Source: a bacterium | GTDB lineage: Bacteria; Bacillota; Bacilli; Lactobacillales; Streptococcaceae | DNA: 64,000 nucleotides | NCBI GenBank assembly: GCA_905221035.1 | Contig: CAJNBP010000001.1 | Coordinates: forward strand, 230,954 to 294,953 | Direction of reading: 5' to 3' | Shown here: in pieces, positions 38,290 through 48,510 of the stretch | How the letters are laid out: the number at the start of each line of letters is the position of its first letter | Numbering within the stretch: position 1 is the first letter of the stretch | Translations under genes and position numbers: made by a program | The notes under the pieces: model-generated | Told to the model about the DNA's origin: nothing | The model's database searches: none | The model's input: the letters and a program-made list of their open reading frames with translations, nothing else

Positions 38290-39510
38290 CTACTGAGCAA
38301 CAAGACGCTCCTGTTGCTTCTCTTTATTCAAGCGTTTCATTTCTGCCATTGCAGAATCGAATGTTGCATGTGCGTAATAGTTCAGCGTCATGGCTATATT
38401 AGCATGTCCCATAATGTACTGTAATGCCTTTGGATTCATTCCTGCATTTGCATAGTTGGTACAGAATGTATGTCGCAAACTATGTGGAGTGATGTGTGGC
38501 AATTTATCCTCGTTATACTTATTGTATTTCTTAACAAGACCTTTCATCATGCCGTTGTAATCACTTGCCACTTTTGGATAGTTCTTTCTATTAAGAAAGA
38601 GGAAATCACTATATCCATCAATCTCAACACGCTTATCATTCTTTCGATTCGCTAACACTCGCTTAAATGCTTGATAGGCTTCTTCAACCATAGGAACTTG
38701 ACGTTCGCCACTTTTGGTCTTTGGTGTTTCAATGTAGTACCCAATTTCAGTATCTCTCAATAGCTGATGGTCTATATTGACAAGACGATTCTCAAAATCT
38801 AAATCTGGAAGTGTCAAACCACCAAACTCTGAAATACGAAGACCTGTTTTTAAGAGTATCAGAATTTCATCATAATTTTTGCTGTAGGTTTTATCAGCTT
38901 TTGCAAAGGCTAACAGTTTTTCTTCCTGTTCTTCTGTTAGTACGGTCTTAGGGACAGTATCATCATCAAGAACTGCTTTCAGTTGAAAGTCAAATGGATT
39001 CTTCCGAACACAATCATCTTGTATAGCAATATAGAATGAAGCCTTTAAAGAACGTTTGTAGTTATTGATGGTTTGATAAGCATAACCATTTTCACTCATT
39101 CTAATAGCCCATTCTTTAGCGTCTGATGGCTTAATACTGTCAATACTTCTTACACCTAACTTGTCTTTCTTCAAAATATCCATAAGATATTTGCGTCCAG
39201 TTTCAGTGTTTTTTCTAACCTTTGGTCTTTGAGCGTTCTGTTTTGCGTAAAGCTGGCAGAGTATCATTTTCTTTCCTACAACATCAATACCATCATGAAT
39301 GTCTTTCTGTAACTCTGCGATTTTCTCTCTAAGTGAGATACAATCACGCTTTCCTGCTGGTACTCGGTCTGTAGCCACAAGTTTCCACGAGTAAACAAAT
39401 TGCGGTTCTCCAAATGAATCTATATATTTGTATAAGTATCTTCCGTCTTTTCGTTGGCTCTCTCCAGTCTTTAAGATTCGACCTTTATTGTCACGTCTTT
39501 TTTCTGACAT
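38290..39510 (-). CDS. int: Tn916 integrase (tyrosine recombinase)
   Basis: A 406-residue tyrosine recombinase, the length of Tn916 Int. The N-terminal arm-binding domain (residues 1-~75) reads DR2-type sites. The SAM-like core-binding domain follows. The catalytic residues are seen in LLKTGLRISEFGGL (Arg I), TKSGERQVPM (Lys region), HITPHSLRHTFCT (HxxR) and MGHANIAMTLNYYAHAT (His and nucleophile Tyr). It appears intact, but only one of its two transposon ends remains here. Confidence 0.97.
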   Translation of the reverse strand: MSEKRRDNKGRILKTGESQRKDGRYLYKYIDSFGEPQFVYSWKLVATDRVPAGKRDCISLREKIAELQKDIHDGIDVVGKKMILCQLYAKQNAQRPKVRKNTETGRKYLMDILKKDKLGVRSIDSIKPSDAKEWAIRMSENGYAYQTINNYKRSLKASFYIAIQDDCVRKNPFDFQLKAVLDDDTVPKTVLTEEQEEKLLAFAKADKTYSKNYDEILILLKTGLRISEFGGLTLPDLDFENRLVNIDHQLLRDTEIGYYIETPKTKSGERQVPMVEEAYQAFKRVLANRKNDKRVEIDGYSDFLFLNRKNYPKVASDYNGMMKGLVKKYNKYNEDKLPHITPHSLRHTFCTNYANAGMNPKALQYIMGHANIAMTLNYYAHATFDSAMAEMKRLNKEKQQERLVAQ

Positions 39511-39591
39511 GGCATTTGCTCCTTTCCTTTATGGAAAGAGCCTTGATACGACTTAATACTATTTTATCATATACAAGACCCTTTGGCGACG

Positions 39592-39795
39592 CTAGATTGC
39601 GTCCAATGTATCTATAATTTTTTCAAATTGTTTTCGTTTAATCTGAATACGATTGCCATTCATAATCAGCCAATTTGCATTTTTATTTTCCTCTGCCAAG
39701 CGTCGTAGCTTGTTTTCGCCAATACGAAAATATTTTGACGCTTCTTCAATGGTTAGGGTATAACGTTCCCAAATAGGAATGTCAGTCTGCTTCAT
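39592..39795 (-). CDS. xis: Tn916 excisionase
   Basis: A 67-residue winged-helix DNA-binding protein that directs Int to excision. The sequence [20 protein letters not shown] then [15 protein letters not shown] is the excisionase helix-turn-helix. It lies upstream of int in the same direction, 81 bp apart, as in Tn916. It is intact, although excision is blocked by loss of the other end. Confidence 0.95.
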
Positions 39796-40255
39796 AAAAT
39801 CCTCCTTTCCAAATCACTTATTTGGATTTCATAAAAGTTGTTTTACCAGCAATCGAACAGCTTTAGCAAAGCTCACGGGAGTTCCACCCCTGCATGGTTC
39901 TCATGTAGCCATACTCATTGCCTGCGACGGTTTTATCACGCTCGGACTATTGACTGTATGGGAGTATCATTATCACGATAAGAATGTCGTTGCAGGCAAT
40001 CCTGCTAAAGATTGCTTCTCGGATCACTAACATGAATCGCTCGCTATCTTTATAAGATAGGTCATGGCGGTTAGTTCCGTTGGCTCTTTTCTTATCGAAA
40101 CGTATTCGATTACTTTTATTCAGTTTTCAAAGAACAATGGCTCGTTAGCCTATCAAAACACATTGAAAGCTCAATATGCTTTGGTGGAATAACAAACCTC
40201 CCTGTTCGGGAAGCGTGGAATGGTTTAGCACGCTTCCACGAAAGGAGAGAGGATA

Positions 40256-40486
40256 TTACTTAATTTCAAATGACAAAATCTTTGTAATCAGTCTGGTTTC
40301 CATTCTTCCACGTAAGACTTCATCAACGACCATACTTTGATTGCCATATTCATCTTTCATAAGTCGTAGGGAACGCTTCGTTATGTACCCTCTGTAATGA
40401 TGTAGAATCTGGTTAATCGCTTCGGTATCGCCATCTGTTGCCTTTACAATGAGAGGAAAGGGAATCATAGGATATTGTGTTTTCAT
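40256..40486 (-). CDS. orf8: Tn916 Orf8 (helix-turn-helix, transfer/excision regulation)
   Basis: A 76-residue conserved Tn916 protein (FPLIVKATDGDTEAINQILH region), with the helical pattern of the HTH_12/sigma-region-like accessory family. Together with Orf7 it is reported to drive expression of xis and int after tet(M) transcription reads through. It overlaps orf7 by 4 bp. No truncation is visible. Confidence 0.9.
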   Translation of the reverse strand: MKTQYPMIPFPLIVKATDGDTEAINQILHHYRGYITKRSLRLMKDEYGNQSMVVDEVLRGRMETRLITKILSFEIK

Positions 40487-40914
40487 TCTTCAAATTCCTC
40501 CATAAACTTTTTAATTAAGGCTAGTCCACTGGTTCTATGCCGATAGACAGTAGAACGGTTCAATTTCAACAGGTCTGCAATTTCTGAATCGCTCATGTCC
40601 ATAAAGTAAAACAGCAGTAGAATTTCACGTTTCTTGTCTGGCAACTCACGTAATGCTTCACTCAACAAATCATTTTCAACGCCTACTGATAACCCATTGA
40701 GTGTAAAAATCTGAAAGTCAGTTGAATAGTTATCTGTTGTCGCAAACTGGCTAACAAGATAATCGCCAACATCCGAAAAGGACACCTCACGCTTTGCAAT
40801 CCTTGAAAGATAAAGCATATAATTCTTTCGCTCGTCTTCCATAGCACGTTTACAGATATAGTCAAACTGATTTTCTATTGTGGTCTGAAAAGAAGATGGT
40901 TTCATGTTTCTCAC
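40483..40914 (-). CDS. orf7: Tn916 Orf7 (sigma-70-like regulator)
   Basis: A 143-residue protein of sigma-70 region 4 type. LPDKKREILLLFYFMDMSDS and EIADLLKLNRSTVYRHRTSG form the region-4 helix-turn-helix. In Tn916 it activates its own operon and links tetracycline-induced read-through to transfer and excision functions. ATG 40914 has a ribosome binding site (gggggtgag). It is complete. Confidence 0.92.
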   Translation of the reverse strand: MRNMKPSSFQTTIENQFDYICKRAMEDERKNYMLYLSRIAKREVSFSDVGDYLVSQFATTDNYSTDFQIFTLNGLSVGVENDLLSEALRELPDKKREILLLFYFMDMSDSEIADLLKLNRSTVYRHRTSGLALIKKFMEEFEE

Positions 40915-41169
40915 CCCCTTTCTGTCTAGGAAAGGAAGTGAGCCTTGCTCGTTTATCTCCTTTCACTCTTAGTCCCAATGTGAAAGGGGGATTTGTTGCA
41001 TTACTGATAAATAAACTTTGTAAAAAAGTTCTGAATAGCCAAAAAAGCATATAAACAGATTTATTTCTCTGTTTACATGCTTCTGTTATTCTATCTATAT
41101 GATTTATAAAACCACATTGGTGGACGTACTTATCTATTGCAGATAGACGACTTTTTTTGACAAGAACCC

Positions 41170-41320
41170 AATGTAAGTAAATTTATTGTATATGATGTAC
41201 TTCATGGCGACGTTGACCTCCAACAAACCGCCATTTGGAAGTAATATACAATATTTTAACAGCGTAAATAGCACTACCATATAACGGTTTTTTTTATTGG
41301 CGTTTAGTAGTGCTTTTTAT
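41170..41320. promoter_or_regulatory. Palindromic control region between Tn916 orf7 and orf9
   Basis: In the ~490-bp gene-free gap 40915-41409. A long imperfect palindrome (ttgtatat ... atatacaa, with cttcatggcg / cgccatttggaag inside) lies at about 41188-41252. A hairpin agcactac (41270-41277) / gtagtgct (41307-41314) followed by T residues resembles a terminator. The remainder shows no ORF. In Tn916 this is the area where Orf9 is thought to control the orf7 promoter. Confidence 0.55.
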
Positions 41321-41409
41321 TAAATATAAACCTATAAACCATATAACACGTTTTTCTATACCTGTTTTTAATTCAGTAGGAACAATAAAATGTATAGAGG
41401 TGGTCTACT

Positions 41410-41763
41410 ATGCGTAAAAAAGAAGATAAATATGATTTTAGAGCCTTTGGTTTAGCCATTAAAGAAGCTCGATTGAAACGAGGTTTAACTCGTGAACAAG
41501 TGGGAGCATTGATTGAAATTGACCCACGGTACTTAACTAATATTGAAAATAAAGGGCAACACCCCAGCATACAAGTTCTTTATGACCTTGTATCGTTACT
41601 TCATGTTTCCGTTGATGAATTTTTCTTACCTGCTAATAACTTGGTAAAAAGCACCCGACGATTACAGATAGAGAAATACATGGATAGCTTTACAGACAAA
41701 GAACTATCCTTAATGGAATCTTTAGCCAGCGGTATCAACGAAGCAAGAAACATCGAAGACTAA
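41410..41763 (+). CDS. orf9: Tn916 Orf9 (XRE-family repressor)
   Basis: A 117-residue repressor on the strand opposite to the rest of Tn916, its usual orientation. [20 protein letters not shown] and [18 protein letters not shown] are the Cro/CI helix-turn-helix. It is thought to repress orf7 and so hold back transfer and excision until tet(M) read-through makes antisense RNA over it. ATG with gaggtgg upstream. It is complete. Confidence 0.93.
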   Translation: MRKKEDKYDFRAFGLAIKEARLKRGLTREQVGALIEIDPRYLTNIENKGQHPSIQVLYDLVSLLHVSVDEFFLPANNLVKSTRRLQIEKYMDSFTDKELSLMESLASGINEARNIED

Positions 41764-41822
41764 TTAAAAGAATCCATACATAACGGAAAGAGCCGATAAA
41801 ATGAGATTGTATTAATCTCATT

Positions 41823-42011
41823 TTATCGGCTCTGCGTCTTTGCGTCTGGCTCTGTAATCACAGTTACTTTGAACTGCTTTATTTCAATTAAATTTTCTTG
41901 TCTGCATTTCGGACAATAGAGGGGGAATTTTTTTAATTCAGTATCTTCCCTTATCTTTAATCGTGTTTTATTTCCACCTACAGGACACAATATCCACTTG
42001 TAGTTTATAAT
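41823..42011 (-). CDS. orf6: Tn916 Orf6 (cysteine-rich KTR protein) with altered Cys and non-ATG start
   Basis: Too short for a simple ORF scan and lacking an ATG. The frame downstream of aaaggaggaga reads (I)INYKWILCPVGGNKTRL, then LYCPKCRQE, ending DAKTQSR: 62 residues, the small zinc-ribbon KTR protein. The only codon at proper distance from the ribosome binding site is ATT (42009-42011). The first knuckle reads CPVGG, where I expect CPVCG from the family, so one zinc ligand appears lost. It may be a decayed gene. Confidence 0.7.
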   Translation of the reverse strand: MINYKWILCPVGGNKTRLKIREDTELKKFPLYCPKCRQENLIEIKQFKVTVITEPDAKTQSR

Positions 42012-42108
42012 AACTATCTCCTCCTTTACACTTTAATTCAAATCTTTATTAAAAAATATTTCATCTTATTTAACAAGAAACCATATTTATATAACAACAT
42101 AAAATACA

Positions 42109-44028
42109 CTAAGTTATTTTATTGAACATATATCGTACTTTATCTATCCGACTATTTGGACGACGGGGCTGGCAAACAGGTTCACCGGTAGTAACATGGT
42201 ACCCTTTTAACTCTGTTAAACAAACACTACGTCCATTTGTAAAGAAAGTTAAATCACTACGATATTCTTGAATACACCGAGCAGGGATTTCTCCACTAAG
42301 AATGACCTCATTATTTTTCAATTGAGTGTCTACGATGTTCGCACAATATTTAGGAGCATCGTTGTATGCTCGTGAAAGATATTCCTGTGGCGCATAAATT
42401 TTAAAACTAAGATATGGCTCTAACAATTCTGTTCCAGCTTTTTTTAAGACTTGTTCCAATACAATAGGAGCAAGCATCCGAAAATCTGCTGGGGTACTAA
42501 CAGGGCTATAGTATAAGCCATACTTAAAACAGATTTTACAATCCGTCACATTCCAACCATATAATCCTTGTTCGCAACCATAGCGTATCCCTTCCATAAC
42601 TGCATTTTGAAATGATTGATTTAAGTATCCAAGAGAAACCGAGCTCTCATACTGCATTCCACTTCCCAACGGAAGCGGTGATACAGATAAACCAATGGAA
42701 GCCCAGAAAGGATTTGGCGGCACTTCGATGTGAATGGTATATTCTGCATTTTTTAACGGTCTCTCCATATAAATGACTGTAGGCTCTTTTAGTTCTATCT
42801 CCACATGATACTTTTCTTGCAACAGTGCACTAATCACTTCCATTTGTACTTTCCCTAAGAAAGAAAGTATAATTTCATGTGTCGTAGAATCCACGTAATA
42901 TCGTAGAAGCGGATCACTATCTGAGATTTCCAAAAGGGCATCAAGCAACATTTCTCTCTGTTCAGGTTTACTCGGTTCAACAGTTGTTTGTAGTAGAGGG
43001 TGCGGATTTTCAATCTTTTTTCTCTGTGGCAATAGTTTTGTATCTCCAAGAACACTATTTAACTTCAAAAACTCATTTTGCAAAATAACAATTTCTCCAG
43101 AATAAGCTCTATCAATCTTACATAATTCACCATTTATTGAAGTATACATTTCTGTAACTTTTATTTTTTCTTTTTCTGATACTCTAACCGAATCTCGTAA
43201 ATGTAGTACTCCACTATAAAGGCGTATATATGCAAGACGTTGTCTTTTTTTTGTATATTCAATTTTGAAAACATTTCCGCAAAGTTCAGACGGACCTCGA
43301 TGTGTTGATGAATAAAATTTATTCGTAATCACTTCTATAAGGTTATCAATCCCTATATTGTTTTTTGCACTTCCGTGATAAACAGGGAACAGGGAACAAT
43401 TATGAAATCTTATGCTTTCCTCTTGTTCGAGTTCCAATGCTTCTAATGATTTACCGGACATATATTTCTCTAAAAGGTCATCGTTTCCCTCTATTACCGT
43501 ATCCCATTGTTCAGATTCGGTAAAGTTCGTCACACACATATTAGGATACAGTTCTACCTTCTGTTTGATTACAATTTCGGCAGAAAGTTTCTCTTTAATA
43601 TCCTGATAAACCGTTGATAAATCAATTCCATTTTGGTCAATCTTATTGATAAAAAAGATTGTGGGAATCCCCATTTTCCTAAGTGCATGAAATAATATAC
43701 GAGTTTGTGCTTGTACGCCATCTTTTGCAGAAATCAGTAGAATTGCCCCATCTAAAACTGATAATGAACGATATACTTCTGCTAAGAAATCCATATGTCC
43801 TGGCGTGTCTATGATGTTCACCTTCGTATTTTCCCACTGAAAAGAGGTTATTCCTGTCTGAATTGTAATTCCTCTCTGACGTTCTAAAAGCGTATTATCC
43901 GTCCTCGTTGTACCTTTGTCCACGCTTCCTAATTCTGTAATCGCTCCACTGTTATATAATAAGCTTTCTGTTAAGGTAGTTTTTCCTGCATCAACATGAG
44001 CTAAAACTCCAATATTAATAATTTTCAT
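42109..44028 (-). CDS. tet(M): Tetracycline resistance ribosomal protection protein Tet(M)
   Basis: An EF-G-like GTPase that dislodges tetracycline from the ribosome. The start is ATG 44028 ([19 protein letters not shown]), giving 639 residues, the standard length; an in-frame ATG at 44043 is not used by the family. G motifs are AHVDAGKTT (G1), RGITIQT (G2), DTPGHMDF (G3), NKID (G4) and SAK (G5 region). The C-terminal loop tip has the expected [12 protein letters not shown]. It is preceded by the orf12 leader attenuator, so expression should be tetracycline-inducible. The frame is complete. Confidence 0.98.
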   Translation of the reverse strand: MKIINIGVLAHVDAGKTTLTESLLYNSGAITELGSVDKGTTRTDNTLLERQRGITIQTGITSFQWENTKVNIIDTPGHMDFLAEVYRSLSVLDGAILLISAKDGVQAQTRILFHALRKMGIPTIFFINKIDQNGIDLSTVYQDIKEKLSAEIVIKQKVELYPNMCVTNFTESEQWDTVIEGNDDLLEKYMSGKSLEALELEQEESIRFHNCSLFPVYHGSAKNNIGIDNLIEVITNKFYSSTHRGPSELCGNVFKIEYTKKRQRLAYIRLYSGVLHLRDSVRVSEKEKIKVTEMYTSINGELCKIDRAYSGEIVILQNEFLKLNSVLGDTKLLPQRKKIENPHPLLQTTVEPSKPEQREMLLDALLEISDSDPLLRYYVDSTTHEIILSFLGKVQMEVISALLQEKYHVEIELKEPTVIYMERPLKNAEYTIHIEVPPNPFWASIGLSVSPLPLGSGMQYESSVSLGYLNQSFQNAVMEGIRYGCEQGLYGWNVTDCKICFKYGLYYSPVSTPADFRMLAPIVLEQVLKKAGTELLEPYLSFKIYAPQEYLSRAYNDAPKYCANIVDTQLKNNEVILSGEIPARCIQEYRSDLTFFTNGRSVCLTELKGYHVTTGEPVCQPRRPNSRIDKVRYMFNKIT

Positions 44029-44043
44029 GTGATTTTCCTCCAT

Positions 44044-44130
44044 TCAAAAACCCAAAAGGGCATAAAAATCCCAGTGATAAATACTTTTATCACTGGGATT
44101 TTTATGCATAACCATAGGTATACAAAGCAT
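44044..44130 (-). CDS. orf12: Tet(M) leader peptide Orf12
   Basis: A 28-residue leader (MLCIPMVMHKNPSDKS then IYHWDFYALLGF) ending 15 bp before tet(M). Ribosome movement through it is thought to decide whether the attenuator forms. Its coding sequence contains the two arms of the terminator hairpin. Confidence 0.85.
   Translation of the reverse strand: MLCIPMVMHKNPSDKSIYHWDFYALLGF
44060..44107 (-). terminator. tet(M) transcription attenuator
   Basis: A perfect 22-bp inverted repeat (arms 44060-44081 and 44086-44107) with a 4-nt loop, inside orf12. A second pair of complementary segments (aaggtattcttaaa near 44168 and tttaagaatacctt near 44257) can form an alternative upstream hairpin. This is the classical Tn916 tet(M) control region. 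Confidence 0.9.
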
Positions 44131-44403
44131 ACAGATATTCTCTGGATACTTTAGAATCACATGATAAAGGTATTCTTAAACTGGGTACAAAAAACTAAGC
44201 CCTCCTAAAAAAGACATCCAATTATTTGTTCCCACTATCAAATTGACAGTTTATTTAAGAATACCTTGCCGCATATTTATTAACTCCTTTTAAATAGATA
44301 CTTAAATTATAGCACGTAAGAGCATATTTGTAAAAGAATCTCCAATTTTTTATCAAAGAGAGTACGTGATTACAAAATAGCTGTAATAATGTACCAATAT
44401 TTG

Positions 44404-45336
44404 TTATTCTATAATCTTCCAATTACTCCCGTTCTTTTCAAGTACCAAATCAAATTGAGATACCTGCGTTGCTTTGGTCTGCTGGTCGATATACTCCACT
44501 GTCAGCGATACCGTGACTTGATTATCCTTACGATTGTGAATAGGATTTACCAGTTCTTGAAAGATGTACTCTTTTCCGATTGGTTTTAATATCCCGTCAT
44601 TCACATAGTAGGAAAGTTCACTGGCTGTCGCTGTAGGATAGAGCTTGAAGAACGTCGTTAAAAACTCATTGATTTCATTGGTTGTAATGGAATCAACCGT
44701 CCCCTCACTTTCAATGGCTTTTGGTTTATAACTTGATTTCTTAGGTATGTTGGTAATGGTCGGATTCTTAACCAGTACCATATTTCCAGAACCATCTACA
44801 TAGACACTCACTATATAAGCAGAGTGGACGGTCTTTGTATTTTCTCCCTCTGTAATGAGCTGGTCTACACTGTAGGTTACATTAAACTCATTGTCGCCAG
44901 TTGGCTCTACCGTCCATATCTGAAATCCTCTTACAGAAGACGATACAGGAATATCTTTGCGTACTGTATCAACATTGAGAGCTTGAAGTTCATCTGTCAG
45001 ATAGCCTTTTAGACTTTCCATTCGATTATCAATGGACTTATCGGATTGCTCCCATGAATAGTAGACTTTCGCAAAGTTCTCTACAAAATTTTCTACATGA
45101 TGAGTATCAACGTATTCCTTTTCTATGATAGTTGTTTCGTGAATAGTATGAGTATCTATAGCTGTAAAGTGCTTGAATATCGCAAAGCTGAAACTAAGCC
45201 CTAAAAGTACCCACAAGGCAATCACAACCTTTTTATGAGGATTGACCTTATAGACACGAGGTTTCTTTTCCTTTGGTATCTGTTTTTCTTTATTCTGATT
45301 TTTTCTAAATTTCATCATTAAATCTTCCTTTCTCAT
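44404..45336 (-). CDS. orf13: Tn916 Orf13, TcpC/VirB8-like conjugation protein
   Basis: A bitopic membrane protein of 310 residues: basic cytoplasmic N-terminus, one helix VVIALWVLLGLSFSFAIF, then two extracellular NTF2-like domains as in TcpC of pCW3. It is part of the mating-pore complex. The true start may be the second or third Met (MMKFRKNQ). It overlaps orf14 by 4 bp. It is complete, but the machinery it serves is not. Confidence 0.92.
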   Translation of the reverse strand: MRKEDLMMKFRKNQNKEKQIPKEKKPRVYKVNPHKKVVIALWVLLGLSFSFAIFKHFTAIDTHTIHETTIIEKEYVDTHHVENFVENFAKVYYSWEQSDKSIDNRMESLKGYLTDELQALNVDTVRKDIPVSSSVRGFQIWTVEPTGDNEFNVTYSVDQLITEGENTKTVHSAYIVSVYVDGSGNMVLVKNPTITNIPKKSSYKPKAIESEGTVDSITTNEINEFLTTFFKLYPTATASELSYYVNDGILKPIGKEYIFQELVNPIHNRKDNQVTVSLTVEYIDQQTKATQVSQFDLVLEKNGSNWKIIE

Positions 45337-46334
45337 TGTTTGATTCGTCCTGCTCCCACTAAATGCTGTTGCCAGTAGGGGCTTGTTAAGTCGGCATAAC
45401 CGATTGGGTCGCCTGCATGAAACATACGGTTATTGCCAAGGTATATCCCAACATGAGTAATATAAGAGCCAGCGTTATAGGTAGAATGAAAGAAAACCAA
45501 ATCGCCAGCTTGTGCTTCCGATAGTGGGATATGCTGGGTCACATCATATTGCTGTTGTGCGGTTCGTGGTAAGTTAATTCCAGCTTTTCCATACGTCCAT
45601 TGTGTCAGTCCGCTACAATCAAAAGAAGTAGTCGGGGAAGCTCCACCGTAAACGTATCGCCAGCCCTCATATTTCAGTGCTTCGTCCATGATGGCTTGTA
45701 CCGTATCATCATCAAACTCTGTTGTGACAAGATACTGCGTTACCAGTTGCACATAAAACATATTGCCATAGTTGTATCGCCAGCCCCCATTGATAGGTAT
45801 GGCTATGGGATTGGGGTAAGACACTTTTTCGCCACCTGAATACTCTTTTGAGAAACTTTGAGCCAGTTCAAAGGTATATTTATTTCCACGATTAGCCACA
45901 TACCCTAAGAAACCACCACCATAATTGTAGGACTGGATAACCGATTCTAAATCTACACTGAGCCTTTCGCTACTGGCTAATAATTCACTGAAATACTTCA
46001 CACCTTGCTTAATGGATTCTTCTGTACTCAATGAATTAGGTGGAAGACCGAGGGATTCCGAGGACTGCATAACATCTTCCGCAGTACCGCCCGATTCCAC
46101 CTGTATAATCGCAAGAAGTATGTTGACATATTCTTCAACGCCATATTCTTTGGCATATTTTTCTACCATAGGCTTATGAGCCAGCACTTCTGCGGAAACA
46201 TTCACACCTCCATAATGAATATTGGAAATTCCGCTGTCCTGTTCATCTGAAAATAAAATGGCAACAAACAGAAGCAGTGAGAAGACCATCAAGAATAATC
46301 CAGAACCACCAATCACTAAAGTTTTCAACTTCAT
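45333..46334 (-). CDS. orf14: Tn916 Orf14, bifunctional lysozyme-like / NlpC-P60 cell wall hydrolase
   Basis: A 333-residue secreted or anchored hydrolase that opens peptidoglycan for the mating channel. The N-terminal helix is a signal anchor. The lysozyme-like domain (residues ~50-190) has LLAIIQVESGG (catalytic Glu) and SYNYGGGFLGYV. The C-terminal NlpC/P60 domain (residues ~210-333) has the catalytic Cys in TSFDCSGLTQW and His in ITHVGIYLG. It overlaps orf13 and orf15 by 4 bp each. Confidence 0.95.
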   Translation of the reverse strand: MKLKTLVIGGSGLFLMVFSLLLFVAILFSDEQDSGISNIHYGGVNVSAEVLAHKPMVEKYAKEYGVEEYVNILLAIIQVESGGTAEDVMQSSESLGLPPNSLSTEESIKQGVKYFSELLASSERLSVDLESVIQSYNYGGGFLGYVANRGNKYTFELAQSFSKEYSGGEKVSYPNPIAIPINGGWRYNYGNMFYVQLVTQYLVTTEFDDDTVQAIMDEALKYEGWRYVYGGASPTTSFDCSGLTQWTYGKAGINLPRTAQQQYDVTQHIPLSEAQAGDLVFFHSTYNAGSYITHVGIYLGNNRMFHAGDPIGYADLTSPYWQQHLVGAGRIKQ

Positions 46335-48508
46335 GGTTTCTTACCGACTTTCTTAATGGTGGCGGTTTTGATTGGTGGTCTACTTCTTGTATTTTGTAGT
46401 GGTACTCTTTGAACAGTAGACGGACGTTCTTTTGTGATTGGACGTTGTGAAGTTCTATCTGCTGTAGTGGTTGAAGTTGCTGGCTTTTGAACGGTTTTTT
46501 CTTGAACGGTATTGCCTTGGCGTTCCACTTTTGGACTTGAAAAATCGGACTTAACTGCTGGACGCTCTTGTTTGGCTTGTTGAGATTCCTTATATGAAGT
46601 CTGAATATTAGACTGTTTTGAGGTCTGTTCATCATGATATTGTTCTTGTCTTGTAGTCGGTCTTTCATGAACAGAAGAAGCAGGCTGTTTTTTCTGTTTG
46701 ACCTGTTCCATTTCAGAGCGACGCTTCGCAATGGTTTTTCGCCTTTGTTCCTGCTGTTCCTTGCGTCCACTGGCTCTGTCCGCTTTGGTTTGAGAAATAC
46801 TACTGGTTAAATCACGGACATTCTCTTTTACTTTGGATTTTCCTTGATATACTGCATATCTTGCATTGGTCGGCAAATCTTTAACCTGTTCTTTCAAACC
46901 ACTAGCAGTGTCTACCATTCTGTCTTTGGTATCAGCTACTGTACCGATGGTTTGACCGATACGTTTTCCAAGTGTTGATTTTTCCTTTCCGTCTGGTCGG
47001 GAGTGATCTGCTTGTGTCCTTGCAGAACTCCCCGAACCCGACTGTCCTTTTTTACCTGTAACAATGGCAGACCCAGCCCCTAGAGTAGTCATGGAACGTC
47101 CAAGTTTCCGCTGTAGACGGTGCATGTGAGCGTGCATAAGCATACGAGGTTTTCTCATCACACGACTTCCCACACTTTGAGAATCGTTACTCTGTAGAGA
47201 AAACATACTCATTAAATCGCCCAGCTTGAAGTAGATTCCTGCAAAGGTCACAATCTGTAGAAAAGCAATCAAAAAGAACGGATAACCAGCCGATAAGGTA
47301 TAGAGCATGGTTGAAATACTAAATGCTGTCGTAATAATCAATGTGATTCCAGCTCGTGTCAAAATGGTATTAAAGAGCTTTGTTATGGCTCGTTTTGACA
47401 TACCATCAAATGATGGAATCATGCTTAAAATAAAGCTCACAGGCAGAAACATAGCATAGATGATAAAAAGTACCTGCGAGAAAATCATGATTCCTGTTAA
47501 TAGGAATACAAATATGGAAATCCCAATATTGAAGACAAATAGGAAGAAGACTGTACCTAAACGGTTAATGGTCTTTGTAATGGTTAGATTGGTATTGCTT
47601 CTGTCTTCAATTTCTTCCGCAACAATTTTTTCTCTGTCTTCGCCATTGTTGGAATCTGGGCTGGTGGAGAGCAGGCTTTCCACACGGTCAATACCGATAC
47701 TTTCAATGTCTGAACTGTTGTATTGAAGCAGTAGCCACGGTTGCTGAACCTGTATGGAAAACAGGCTATCTCTGATTAAGTCCACGCTGTCCTTGCCTTG
47801 ACTATCGGAATGGGGCATGACAATCTTCGTGCCAAGTGATAAACTGGCATTACTGATGTCTGATGAAAAGTCATTGATTTTTTTAATGTAGTCGGGAGCG
47901 TAGGCAATAAAGGAAGCCGATAGGATAAACACCAGCACAAAATTCATAATGGCATGAATTGCCTTTGTGGTTTCTCTCTTTATCAGTCCCGTATAGGCAA
48001 CATAAACCCCAAGAACCAAAATCAAGAGTAAGAGGAATCCAACATAGAAACCCTCTGTTGAAAATCCGTTTGCACTCACACCAGCTAAGGTCTGCATATT
48101 CTTACCAATGGAATCTGCTGTAGCGGAAATGAAGTCTAAGGAATAGGCTTCCTGTACTAAGTAACCTGTCGCATTGGAAACATACAAACTGATTGTCCAA
48201 ATAAAATTGGTAATGGCATATAGTCCATACATGACCTGTTTTCCAATCCCGTCCGACCAGTTCCACGGAAGCCAGCCCCAGCTATTATCCACATAAAAAT
48301 CCAGTTGATAGTTTTCAAGTGGGTATCGGCTGTATTCATTTGCCACATTGACCGTATCATCTACCAAGCCCGCAGCTTGAACCACCGTTCCCAGCATGGC
48401 TAAAAGAAAAATGGCAATCACAAGTGTGAAAGCCACTGTCATTGCCACTTTACCTAGACGTTTCAGCGTCCAGTTTGATTTTATTCTGTTTACTATTGAT
48501 GGTTTCAC
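46331..48508 (-). CDS. orf15: Tn916 Orf15, VirB6/TcpH-like polytopic membrane protein
   Basis: A 725-residue conjugation pore protein. The first ~430 residues hold about eight hydrophobic helices. The remainder is a long hydrophilic, Gln/Lys/Arg-rich and Thr/Ser-rich cytoplasmic tail (e.g. RRKTIAKRRSEMEQVKQKKQ). This matches Tn916 Orf15 and TcpH. It lies 2 bp from orf16. The frame is open throughout. Confidence 0.92.
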   Translation of the reverse strand: MKPSIVNRIKSNWTLKRLGKVAMTVAFTLVIAIFLLAMLGTVVQAAGLVDDTVNVANEYSRYPLENYQLDFYVDNSWGWLPWNWSDGIGKQVMYGLYAITNFIWTISLYVSNATGYLVQEAYSLDFISATADSIGKNMQTLAGVSANGFSTEGFYVGFLLLLILVLGVYVAYTGLIKRETTKAIHAIMNFVLVFILSASFIAYAPDYIKKINDFSSDISNASLSLGTKIVMPHSDSQGKDSVDLIRDSLFSIQVQQPWLLLQYNSSDIESIGIDRVESLLSTSPDSNNGEDREKIVAEEIEDRSNTNLTITKTINRLGTVFFLFVFNIGISIFVFLLTGIMIFSQVLFIIYAMFLPVSFILSMIPSFDGMSKRAITKLFNTILTRAGITLIITTAFSISTMLYTLSAGYPFFLIAFLQIVTFAGIYFKLGDLMSMFSLQSNDSQSVGSRVMRKPRMLMHAHMHRLQRKLGRSMTTLGAGSAIVTGKKGQSGSGSSARTQADHSRPDGKEKSTLGKRIGQTIGTVADTKDRMVDTASGLKEQVKDLPTNARYAVYQGKSKVKENVRDLTSSISQTKADRASGRKEQQEQRRKTIAKRRSEMEQVKQKKQPASSVHERPTTRQEQYHDEQTSKQSNIQTSYKESQQAKQERPAVKSDFSSPKVERQGNTVQEKTVQKPATSTTTADRTSQRPITKERPSTVQRVPLQNTRSRPPIKTATIKKVGKKP

Positions 48509-48510
48509 AT

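Noticed and set aside
39779..40030. 83-codon + strand ORF next to xis (Tn916 orf5-like)
   Set aside because: Named in early Tn916 maps, but it has no ribosome binding site, low-complexity composition and no family; the gap 39796-40255 looks regulatory or non-coding.
44029..44043. Earlier ATG for tet(M) giving 644 residues
   Set aside because: The family starts at MKIINIG; the upstream ATG overlaps the orf12 stop region and ribosome binding site.
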